A DNA stretch of 64,000 nucleotides from Amphibalanus amphitrite (taxonomy: Eukaryota > Arthropoda > Thecostraca > Balanomorpha > Balanidae): positions 633,001 through 697,000 of the forward strand of contig NW_024881782.1 in assembly GCF_019059575.1 (NCBI RefSeq), read 5' to 3'. The notes under the pieces were generated by a model. It did no database searches and was not told where the DNA came from. It was given only the letters and a program-made list of their open reading frames with translations. The stretch's first letter is position 1. The number at the start of each line of letters is the position of its first letter. Below are positions 1-28,100 of this stretch, piece by piece. The position numbers were made by a program, and so were the translations under genes.

Positions 1-3000
1 CTTCTCCGAGATGCTGGACGTCAACCGGCTGCACGGGAGGCTGACGCTGTTCACGTGAGAATATCTGCGTCTTGTGGCAGCTTTGGTAGTAGAGAGGTCG
101 CATATTCCCAACAGTGCTATTCGACGTAAACAATTGTTGTGTGTGCCAGAAAGGGTGCATTTTTCGTAGGGTTTCCTCGATATGCTCATTTCTTGGCACG
201 TGTATTATACTTACACGTGCGAATAAGACAGACTTGCTGTATGGCTGTGGCAGTAGATACGTGCCGTAGCTGGCGTAGCAGCTTCATTGAAAGCCCGTCG
301 GCCGTCACATAACCAGATTAATCAATGAACCAGTTTGCAGCTGTTAAAATACACACATACCAGCGCTACTTACACGCGCCTATAATGCTCGCAAGTTGCA
401 CAGCGTCTGTTTTATGTCACTCTGACCCATAAGCTCTTCTGCGACAGCTGGGACTTTGACCCGCTGCAGCGTCACAACTTCTGGAACATCTTCTTCGGCC
501 AGCTGTTCATGTGGACTTCCCTGCTGGGGGTGAACCAGCCGGCAGTCCAGAGACTTCTCAGCTTGCCCACGTACAGAAAGGCCGCCATGTAAGGATTCCA
601 TATACCTAACGCTGAGTCAAAACTCTGTTAAGTAACTTCGCGATGAATTATCCTAACATTAACGGTTAACGGTTTTCACCGTAATCGGAACGAGTGCAAT
701 TAGGCTTTTCAGTATAACCCGCGCCCTGCTGGGGGGGGGGGGGTGTTTGAACACCCCCCTTTGTGGTTTTTCGCGAATATCTCAAAAACGGCAGCGCTCC
801 GCGCCGCCGTTTTTGGTACACCTTATCATACATCAATTCTACACATGTTGTGAAAATTTCAGACCAAGGTCATTCAAGGTCAGGTCACCAGGTCACTTGA
901 AGTGACCTCACCTCATAAAAGTTTCAATGTCTGTCATAGCTACACCGAGTGACCGATCGCTTTGAAATTTTCAGCGATTGCTAAGAGCAATAGCATGTAC
1001 AAAATGAATATCTCAGAATTTTGATATCGATGACCTAAGGTCAGGTCAATTTTGCGACCTCCCCATTATAAGTCAATGGGAGAAAATTGAAATGCGCCTC
1101 TTTTGGACGAAAGACATTATAAACACTCCCAAACACCGAATTACAAGTGTTTTAGACACACTGAAAATGAAAATGGTGTCCGTGACCCTGAGGTCATCTT
1201 AGGTCACGAATGGTATCTAACAGTTTTTCGCAAATAACTTTTGATAGAGGCATACTAGAGCGATGAAAACGCCTTAGATGTGTTCAGCTCGACGATACGG
1301 ATCGACTGATATGCAACATGACCTTTTCCGATCAGGTCATGACCTTGACCTGAGGTCAAATTTTCAAGTTGACCTTTCAAGGTCAAGTTATAGTTCATTC
1401 GATGCGTCTTGACGAGAGGAACACGATGCCGGTGAAAGTAAGCTCGTACAAGGCTTGGGTCAAAAGTTATTGCAGAAAAACTGTTTCCGAAAAAATCGGC
1501 TATTTTTGCAGTTTTTGCCCCCTGCAGGCAAAACCGTTGACGTTAGGTCAAATCTGAGAGAATTACTAGGGCTATCGAATGCGCTTTTCCGCGGCGCAGT
1601 ATCTACATTGGTCCCCGAGTTATGCGTTGGCTTCTTGGAAATTTTCGACATTCGACCTGGAAATCGGCGAAATTTTGCCTTCAATGACCTCTGGTGACCT
1701 GACCTTTGACCTGACCAAAAAATTGACCGAAGTGATTTCGTCATTATTTTTGACGCTCTTTCGAACGCCGCCTTCCGCGTATCGCTACGTGGCCCAGGAG
1801 CCGAGTTACACGGGGGTGTGTGTGTTCAAACACCCCCCCCCCCCCAGCAGGGCGTGGAAATCCATGACCCCCAGCCGGGCGCGGAATAACGCAGCGTAAC
1901 AATCGTGCAATCAGCAAATGTTTTGAGATTATTTTTCCATGGCAATTGGAAGTGACGTCTAATTTGAGCTTTTACCTCACCAACGCTTAGCCACTGATAA
2001 GGCAGATCACAACCACCTTTGCCTATCTGCCAATTTAGACAATACGTTAGGATTCCTGACACAAGCTGTAGCACATATAACCATTTGTTAACCAGTCCCG
2101 AGCAAATATTTGGACAAGCAGACATTTCTCAACTATTACACTCCACCTCTCTAGCCCCTGCATCCTGTTTTTAATCCCCAGGACCAGTGTGTTCGGTGGC
2201 CTGATGATGTTCATCATGACCACGCTGGCCGTTCTCGCCGGCCTGGCCATCTTCGCCACGTACTCGTCCTGCGACCCACTGCGGGCCGGCGTGACGAGCC
2301 GCCGCGACGAGCTGGTGCCGCACTTTGTGGCCGACCAGCTGGGCCACGTGCCCGGCCTGGGCGGCCTGTTCATCGCCTGCGTGCTCAGCGGCGCGCTCAG
2401 CACCATCTCGTCGTCACTCAACTCGCTGGCGGCCGTCACCTGGGAGGATTTCTTCAGGGACAGCGCGTGTATTGTTGGGCTGTCAGAGGCGGGACGGCGC
2501 TGGGCCGTCAGGGCTATAGGTCAGTGGTGGACACCTCTACCAGTCTCTGGATATCTCATTCAGTCATTCATTCATTCATTCAATCAATATCAATGCGTTA
2601 ATTATTTAATTCATTAGCATTCATTCATTCATTCATTCATTCATTCATTCATTCATTCATTCATTCATTCATTCATTCATTCATTCATTCATTCATTCAT
2701 TCATTCATTCATTCATTCATTCATTCATTCACTCACTTATTCATTCATTCATTCATTCATTCATTCATTCATTCATTCATTATCCTTAGTTTTCTGCTCG
2801 GGGCTGGATCAGTAGCGCTATCTTGCATGTTTCTCGATTCCGATGGATTGCCTCTCGCATGGCATACCCTTGACTTTCATTATCCTTCCAGTCGCCTTGT
2901 ACGACGAGGTTCTTACCCTCCCCATTGCTTTCCAGCGCTCGTGTACGGCATAGCCTCAATGCTGATGGCATTCCTAGCCAAGAACATGGGCGGCGTACTT

Positions 3001-4345
3001 CAGATTGCTATTGGCGTCTATGGTGGCTGCACGGGGCCCGTGCTGGCAATCTTCATACTCGCATTGTTTGTGCCCTTCTCCAACCCGAAGGTAGGCTAGA
3101 AGAACGCACATTCCAATTTTTAACTTCTGTTGAGGGGAGAGAGTTTGTTATTTGTGGTTGGCGTAGTCGGCTCACATTTGCTAAGTACTCGTACGTGCAT
3201 ATTGATACTTTTTAATAAAGAAGTCGATTTACCGACTCGTACAGCAACCACGCCCGTTCACTCCAGGATTAGGTCTCGACAGGACGAACTGACCGTCCTG
3301 TCTGACAGCCCTCGGTAATCTTCCTGACCGACCCCGCTCCACACCACCACAGGGTCTGACAGTAGGACTTCTAGTGGGCCTGGCTCTGGCCCTCTCAGCC
3401 TCGTTTGGAGCCTCGTTCGGCGGTGCTGCTCCTCCGGCCATGCTTCCCACGGAGGTGGACGGCTGTGGCTTCAACGTCACGGTCCCAGAGAGTGCCAACG
3501 TCGCCGACAGCGCAGCAGAAAAGTAAGTGGCCGACCTCTTGCAGATGGGAAATATTGTTGGTGAATGTTGTCGAGGTGTAAAACATTTATTTACTTTTTG
3601 TCAGCAATTGTTTTTACTTTTTATGGGTAAAAGGTTGAAAATTACCATGAAGTGCACATCAGGTTCATATTTGTAATGCTGCTTTTGCTTCTTTCAGGGT
3701 TGTGAGAAACAAGTTTTTCAGCATATCGTACATGCTGTACTCTGTCCTGGGCTTTGTCGGGACATTTGTGATCGGCATCATTGTGTCACTTGTGACAGGT
3801 AAGTGACCAAACGACTTCCCAACAAATTTATACCAAAATATATTTTCGGATTGATTATCAATAGTGAAAATATTACGCGCTTGTTTTATGATGCATTTAC
3901 CTATAATTTATTGTGTGAAAATCATATATGTATGTACATTGTACATTGCACACAGATAACGTTTCATGTCAGACCCAAGATTACTAGAACATAGTCAGAC
4001 CCAGGCAAGGAAGACATCTGATGATATATTATGAACCGTGGTATGGATATAACGTCTGGGAAGTTCCGTTAAAAAACAACGTTAAAAGGGACGACGCGGT
4101 AAAGAATCATCTGAATAAATTGTATGGGCAATGACGAAAATTTACTCTAGCTATTTATACCAATTCACGTTATATAGGTTTTGATATAGCGCATATGAGT
4201 CGTCTGTTTTTCAGGTGGCAGCAATATTGAAGTGAATCCCGAAATGCTCAGCCCCGCTATGTCGTGTTTCGCTCAGAAGGCAAAGTTCCGACTGCCTCAC
4301 AGCAACGGAGCTTCCAACAACGCCTTCGAAATGGAGAAGAAGTAG
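1..4345 (+). CDS. SLC5-family sodium/solute symporter, 3' part (SMCT/SMVT-like)
   Basis: Seven coding exons join in frame: <1-54, 448-588, 2182-2519, 2936-3090, 3353-3522, 3698-3798 and 4215-4345 (stop TAG 4343-4345), giving about 362 C-terminal residues. The 5' half lies outside the window. All introns are GT/AG, and five exon lengths (141, 338, 155, 101 and nearly 170) match the complete paralogue on the other strand. Diagnostic segments are LLGVNQPAVQRLLSLP, CDPLRAGVTSRRDELVPHFV and SGALSTISSSLNSLAAVTWED. These are typical of the SLC5A5/6/8/12 branch (iodide, multivitamin and monocarboxylate cotransport) in the plasma membrane. Substrate cannot be assigned from sequence. The protein ends in a hydrophilic tail, NNAFEMEKK. 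Introns carry a piggyBac-like MITE and a CATT microsatellite. A 222-bp stretch of the 338-bp exon is almost identical to the paralogue (see findings). Confidence 0.9.
718..1885. mobile_element. piggyBac-like nonautonomous element, copy A (AGGTCA-rich)
   Basis: Begins CCCGCGCCC and ends GGGCGCGG, flanked by ATAA on both sides, probably decayed TTAA. Just inside each end is a G-run/C-run palindrome with core GTGTTTGAACAC. The interior holds about 21 exact AGGTCA/TGACCT hexamers, against well under one expected by chance. There is no long ORF. It lies in an intron of the first SLC5 gene. It is a close relative of the split copy at 50973-54384, which carries the same interior in inverted orientation. 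Confidence 0.7.
2558..2780. repeat. (CATT)n microsatellite
   Basis: About 220 bp of CATT repeats with one short interruption near 2582-2614, in the intron before the exon at 2936. Confidence 0.95.
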
Positions 4346-5693
4346 TGAGTGTGGAACGGTTGTGTTTTATACATATGTTTGTATATGTCGCACGGGTGGT
4401 GCATTCCTCGAGGCTCGAACTGTTGTCCGGAGCCGATGACACTTGCCAGGGACCACACTATAGGTCTGTTTTATACCAGTACATCTACAGAGACAACATC
4501 CGAGAGTTGCGCATGAAAACAAACTATTTAGCTTTGTAACACAGTGTTGTATTTTTATACATGCATACATGACCCGTACAACATTCATAAAAAAATATCA
4601 TCTCGCTCAAATGGTAGAATCAAGGTAATATATGGAAAAGAAAAAATATGGCATGTAGATCCAGAATCGTAGGTAGAGCTGACGTGACCTGCTCCCGTGT
4701 GTTGTGAAGTGAAGATCTGTCCATTTTCTAGAGGTGAATACCGTTCAGAGACATGTATCATTATTACATAACGGTAAAAAAAACTACAGGTCAGTTCAAC
4801 AGGCAGCTATGCTATCGAGTCAACTATCCCGCAAGCCTTATATGGAAGTCTCAGACAGTGGCGGATCCAGGATTTTCACTGGGGAGGGGCTGCAGGTCAT
4901 AATTGGGCGCCACGCCCCGGATGGGCGCCATAGTCGCATCGTATTGGCGCTGAAATATTGGCGCCCAGTGGCCCTGACAAGAGGCGCCCAGGATCAGTAT
5001 GTACAGTGACACCACACGATTGGAAATATCGATGCGGAGCGTACTGAAACGACGTTATTCGACTGATTTTTGCATCCTAGTCCTAGTATGCGGCACTCCG
5101 ATGAGTTGCGTATTGAAAATTGGCGCCACTGCGCCTTCGGCGCAGTGGCGCCAGTTTTCCTTGGGTGGGGGCTGCCAGCCCCCGCAGCCCCCCCTGGATC
5201 CGCCACTGGTCTCAGATCATCACGACACTCGCATCTCACATCTATGAATAAAACAATATTAGAGCAAAGTTTTTTTTTTTAATGCATGTAAAACGCTATA
5301 AAACAGCTAACTATGTGTCTGGTAGCGGGGTAGGCTGTGGCATATGACCTACAAAACTTTGTTTTTGGACTTTGCGCCGGGAGTCGGGACCCTATAGCAT
5401 CCGAGGAATAACTACTTCATAAATCACGGTAACATAAACACAATGCAATGCTTGCTTATCTGCACATTTAAGGCATTATTATGGCCTGTACCACACACTT
5501 TCGAATCTACCTCTGCCGAGCAATGTACAATAAACGTGCATCTAAAGCACTTTAGGTAGATTTACGAAATACGTAACGAGTGACCTGGCATGCACGCTAC
5601 AAAAATACTGTGGGAACGTTAGTTACGTTTTGCCCCCCCCCCCCCCCCCCCAGAGTCGCATGATATTTACATGAAACATATCCAATGAAAAAA
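4346..5693. other. Intergenic region between convergent SLC5 genes
   Basis: This 1.35-kb spacer separates the two SLC5 stop codons. It holds one hAT MITE (4856-5208) and a C-run at about 5634-5652. No further gene is visible. Confidence 0.8.
4856..5208. mobile_element. hAT-type MITE (353 bp)
   Basis: Terminal inverted repeats CAGTGGCGGATCCAGG / CCTGGATCCGCCACTG are flanked by a perfect 8-bp target duplication, GTCTCAGA (4848-4855 and 5209-5216). The 8-bp duplication and CAG...CTG ends are hAT hallmarks. No transposase is present. Confidence 0.9.
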
Positions 5694-22313
<16,620 letters not shown>

Positions 22314-25088
22314 TCACTGAATTTCCACAGCGGTGTCGGCAGAGAGACTGGTGTCCTCTTCTTCCGGTTTGACGACTGATGATGAGGAATCCCCCGCCGG
22401 CCGCCGCAGGGGAGCCCGGCGAATCTGCTTAGGAGCCATTACTGCCGAGAGAGATTGCAAAACAGGGTCAAATGCGAGAGCTGACAGGATCCAGGCCGCT
22501 GTTCTACAAAAGTGTCCTGACATGAATTGCAGTGCTTTATTCAGCAGTTCTCGTTCTTGATTTTAAAACGTTAGCGGAAGGGACTACAACTCAGATGACT
22601 TTTAGTCCATATAGCTATCGGTAATAGTTAGGACAAGAATGGTGAAATTCAACGGCAGGGTATATTAACACTTCCTTGCTATCCAGGCATTGATGCATTG
22701 GACGGACTATAGATAGCATCGATTTTGCAATCTCAACATTCTACAATCGACCTGACTATAGGGTCTGGGTGCACTTACTGTTGACGTCGCTATGGCACTG
22801 CGGGGCCTGGTGACCTAACTAACCTAGCGTACTTTTTTCTGAGGCTGCACAGCGGGAGCAAGGGAGTGGCTAAAGTCGGTGTTATCGGCAAAATCGCCTC
22901 CATTGACAGTGCAGTTAAAGTGATGCTGTCGTCCCTTTTGGTCATTTCTATCGGCTCTTTTAAACATATGCATGTATGGGCTATGGCAATGCATTCCTAT
23001 ACCTCGACAGAACGTATATCGGTTGCATATCTATTCGTCATTGGTATAGGCCGGCACTGACTTTTGGCGGCGCTGCTGCCGGAGCGCTGCGGTCCGAGGG
23101 CTGCTGGCTCCGTGTCGCTGGGCCGGCTCGGCCGGCTGACCGGCTGCTGAAGCTGCTGAGGCTGCTGCTGAGACTGCTGCTGGGCCAGCCCAGCGCTGCT
23201 GCTGGCCGGGCTGGGTGGCGACGACCAGCCGGCGGACCCCGGGCCAGGGGCCGGCGCCGTCCGAGACACCAGCACCGGCATCAGAGTGCTCGTCGAGCCG
23301 CTGCTCTGTCTCAGCTGAGCTGAAACAAACCCCGCCTGAGTCCTGATACAATGAACCACAACACGGCCGACCTACCACAGCACGCTGGTTCGTCTTTACG
23401 GGTCTACGTCGCTCGCAGATATAGATGATGGTGGTTGAAGTTTACAGGGCGCCTCAGCTGCGTGCATTGGTGTTCAAACTTCAAAGACTATATCATCTTA
23501 TCAAAAAACGCAACAGCTGCTTTGTGGATCTGACAGGGATTAAAAGGTTAATTGATCGCTTAATGATGTTTGCAATATATTTTGTACAGTTCCGGTTAGG
23601 GCCATCGTTAAAAAGTGTCCAGCTATACGCCGCTTCTGGTCCAGCAGCCGGAGCACATTACCTGTTTGATCGGACCGTGCGGCCGGCGGTCCGCGGTCTC
23701 TCTGGTCCGGACCCGGCTCCGGCTCCGACAAAGTGGTCCGCCACTGGTCTGCGTCTGGTCTTTTGCGGTCCGGCTGCTTGGTGGAAGGACCGGGCGACGC
23801 CCCGGCAGACTCCTTCCCACCACCACTGCTACCACCGCCACCTCCACCACTGCCGCCGCCGCCGCCGCCGACAGCGTCCGCGCTCTGAAAAAGAGACGAC
23901 GTCATGCAGTCATACAAAGGAGACATAAGTGTAATGGCATTAGACATAGTGAATTGTGATGACAATCTGGCAGTAAGACATATCTATTTACTCAGTATAA
24001 TGTTCCTTATTTTCAACCGCTTATTCGAGCAACATAGTGAAGAAACTGAAGAGGAGGAGAGTATCCAAGAAGCTGAAGGACTTTAAAGATGAAGACCAAT
24101 GTTGAAGGCGTGTTTGTGATAATTCTGACCTGTCCAGGACCGGGTGCTCCCCTGACTAGTTTCCGGAGAAACGCGAGTCGATCTGCCCGGGACCGGAGGG
24201 GCACGTAGTCATCCAGGATATGGCGCACCTCACTTCTGACCCGTTCAGTGAAGCGGGTCTGCGTGGTTGGTTCAGGGCCTTCCGGCGCCCGCCGCACCGC
24301 CTCTGTAACGAAGGTGAGGGAGGTCGATTTGAGAACTTTCTACCTTGGCTCCTCGGCTACGCTCTGGGCAATAAAGCATGTTTCGGTCTTCGCCCTCAGA
24401 ATACAATGGTAAAAAATACCCCATACATACAGTATTCATGTAATGTTGCTACTTCAGCATCTACATACGCTAATGCATTTGCAGAATAATAGATTCTACG
24501 CACCATCCCAGTGTGTGGTGACCGAGCAGGTCCACGGCACAAAGGCGGGCGGGTGCTGGGGCACCGGTAACAGCACTTCTCCGTCCCGGTCCTCGGGTAG
24601 CGCCACACGCGGGAACATGGTCCGTGCCAGGTCCCGGTTCGGGTTGAACCCGGGGTTCTCCAGCTGGCCGCAGACGTCACAAACCGGTCAGACACGCTCG
24701 AGAGAGCGTTTAACGAGCACCAAACTGGTTCGGAAAGGTGTTGGAACAAGTATGGCTTACAGCCTCCGCTCGTCAAAACTGAAAGCAGAGGTATTTATAA
24801 ACTACTGAATGCATCCAGCATCAACTGCATGTCTTGTCATTGATACATCTGATGAGCAGGGTTGTGCTTGACTCATGAGTCGAGTCAGAAATTTTACTCA
24901 ACTCTGACTCAAATGAGTCAAATTTGAGTCGATTCGGATAAAATGTTGAGCTGTTGAGTTGAGTCAGAGTTGAGTCAGACAAAAATATTAAGGCGTTGAG
25001 TTGAGTCAGAGTTGAGTCAGTAAAATAACTTTTGACATTGAGTTCAGTCAAACATTTAGGAACAGTAGTCAGCTGACTCAACTTTACC

Positions 25089-25175
<87 letters not shown>

Positions 25176-28100
25176 AGCTTTTCATTACTTCCCCCCTGTA
25201 GATGGCGCCAGCCAGATTTGGTGCATTGTGGTACTTGTCCGTGTTGCATTATCCTTTTCCGGCCTGTCTGATTTACCTATGCCTTTGGTTTACATGTTGT
25301 TCTGTTTTGTCATCACTCCCCGCCCTCTAGCCGGGTTTGTTGCGTCAGAATTCTGGCAGCTTTAGAGATGCGCGTCGAGCGAGGCGGATAAAATGTATAG
25401 AAGGCGTGTGTTTTCTGCCGAGATATTGAAGATTTAACCATGAGAAATATTATTGTATTCGTCGCGTGGATTTGGAATGCCAAACATGCTTAATTTGATA
25501 TTTGTGCGAGTGATGGTGAAATCTCGGTACGTGTCAGTGTGCGACACTATTTCGCTCTTTTCGGCGGGTGCGTCTGGCCCGAGAGGTTGTGTCGGCTGCG
25601 GTGCTGGTTTTGGACAGAAGGTGGGTGGATATTGATCGATGATTGTCGTAAATTTGTTGCTAAAGGAATGTTGATTGCTTTGCCAGGCGTTAGATTTATT
25701 TTGCATACGTATTTCGGTAGTTATAATATGCTCATAGGACGGCATGGGATTTCGCCTCAGGTGCGTCATTTTGCAGTGTGTTCTGTTTGTATAGGTGCCC
25801 GGGGAGGAGCTCGGCCTGTGCGAGCCCGGTTTTCCCCGTGGCTGAGTGCGCCGTGTGACGAGGCTGCGGTACGAGGTCGGCCGCGGCACGAGGTCGGCCG
25901 CGGCACGGGGTCGGCCGCGGCACGAGGTCGGCCGCCGGGAGGTCGGCCGGCGCGAGCCTGCTGCGGTGCGAGGTCGGCCGCTGAGATAAGGGCGTGGAGA
26001 CCCTTACAGCCGGTAGGATATGCTTATTTGTTTATTAACTTCGAGGTGATATTTGTAGGGGAATTGTGTTAGCTAGAGAGTGGGAAGTGTAAAACGGAAA
26101 TTGCTGTTAAATGTATTATTGTTTTCATTAAATCTAAACCAACATATTTTGTATGTACTGCGCAGTGCGAGTGTCGATGTGAGCGCTGGTGGATTCGTGT
26201 CCTAGTATGCTCGCTGACGCCCTGCTGTGCTCCACAGTAACGAATCAGTTTAAATACAACTATTCAGTCAACGGCGTGGTCTCGACGTGCGTGAGCAGCT
26301 GAGCTTGGAGTCGTGGACGCCCGGCGGCGGTCGCCTGTGGCGACTGCTGCACCACAGCGTCGGCTGTGGAAACTACAGTTACGGCTGGGCCTCCGTCTAC
26401 ACTCTGGCTGTGCAGCAACGGCTGGGTCAGCTGCAGCCGGCTGCTGCTGCAACTCCGGGTAACCTGCTGCTTCAGCTGCATCTAGCTGCGCTTGATACCG
26501 GTGAGATGTGACTGACCTGTGCTGTTGCATAGGAGTTTGGCGTTCTGCCAGGAGTGAGTCTGGCATTCTGCCAAGAGCGAGTCAGACGTTTTTGCCAAAG
26601 TGAGTCTGGTGCCTTGCCAGACAGAGATTGACATTTCTGCGACCTGATCTGGCACTCTGCCAGAACAGGGTCTGTGTTTGGTGTTCTGTCAGGACTGAGG
26701 TTTGGTCCTTGGCTTTCTGCCAGGACTTGAGAGCAGTGACGGGGAGCTAGCTGGTGGGGGTGCACAGTTGTGGTTCCCGTGTGCGTGGGTGCTGACGCTA
26801 TTAGTGTTAGAGACGTTGACGTTAGGTCAGTGATGAGCGCGTTTTTGAGTAACTAATGTGTGTTGTGTATTCTTAGCTTTGTAGTTTGTAGGGTGTGTAG
26901 TTTTAAGTACTGGCTGGGCGTTCCTACCAAATCCTGAACCATCCCTGAACTATGAGTATCACCGCACTGACTAAGGAGGAGTTGGGGAGACTTAGGGTCT
27001 CAGACTTGAGGAAGGAGCTAGAGGAGTTAAACTTAGATGTAACCGGGACTAAAGTAGAGCTTGTAGAGAGGCTGTGGGGTGCTATCGAGGGACGCGCGTC
27101 AGGTGAAACAGAGATTAAGAGTGTTAGGACTGAGGCGCAGGACGTGGGTAGCGCAGAGACCCAGGCCCAAGTGAGTGTTGCCCCCCTGCGTGGTGCGGGT
27201 GCGACCTCATCTGAGGGGCCGCCCGGTACCTCAGCTAGCATGCTGAGGCTGAAACTTAAACTTATAAAGTCTAAACAGGAGGTAGAATCGGACGTGATCA
27301 GGGTTCGAGCTCAAGCTCAGCAGGAGGAGCTAAGGCTCAGGGCTCGGTCCGAGCAGTTGGACCTGGAGCTACAGCTAGCGGAGATGGGGGAGGTAGATGA
27401 GTCTGCGTGGGAGCCCCTGAGGGTGGCGGCTGGGGCTATGGTCGAGACCCCTTCTGTGGAGAGTGAGCTGTCTCCCCTGGTGAGAAGGTCGCTCCTCCCT
27501 CCTGCCGAGCTGCGTCCTTTCACTGGTGCTGTGGAGGAATTCAACCTTTTCATGAAAGCTTTTGACTCGCGTATCGCCAAGAAAACTAATGACAAGGGGG
27601 AGCTTCTTTTTTATCTGGAGCAGTATACTAGAGGTAAGGCCAATCAGCTGGTAAAGGGATGCCTCCACCTGGGAGATGAGGGGTATGAGGAGGCCAGGCG
27701 GCTGCTGGAGAACCGGTACGGGAATCCGATCAGACTAATTGACTCTTACGTCGGGAGGGTGGATGGCTGGCCACGCATCCAGGCTGGGGATGTGGAGGGG
27801 CTGGATAAATATTCACTCTTCTTGACTGAGGTCATGAATGCTATGACCGGGGTGACGATGGGGGAGTTTGAGCACCCGTCCACCCTCCGGCTGGTCGTAT
27901 CCAAGGTCCCCGTCTACCTTCAGGATAGGTGGATGAGGGAGGCGGACCGGCTGTGCGAGAGGGGCGATCCTGTGCGTTTCTCAGACCTGGTGTCTTTCAT
28001 CAGCGCCGAGGTGAGAGTGCGGAGGAGCCCGCTCTTCGGTCCCAGGCCGCCCGCTCCGTCCCGTTCCGATGCTGGTGCGCCTCATCCTGGCAAGTTCAGG

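Noticed and set aside
1369-1899. Short ORFs in TTAA elements (also 53385-53719)
   Set aside because: The same frames recur only because two copies of the element are present. They contain AGGTCA arrays and C-runs, not protein signatures.
25539-26072. 177-codon frame in the BEL LTR
   Set aside because: It lies wholly in the LTR and recurs identically at 32938-33471. It has no family features.
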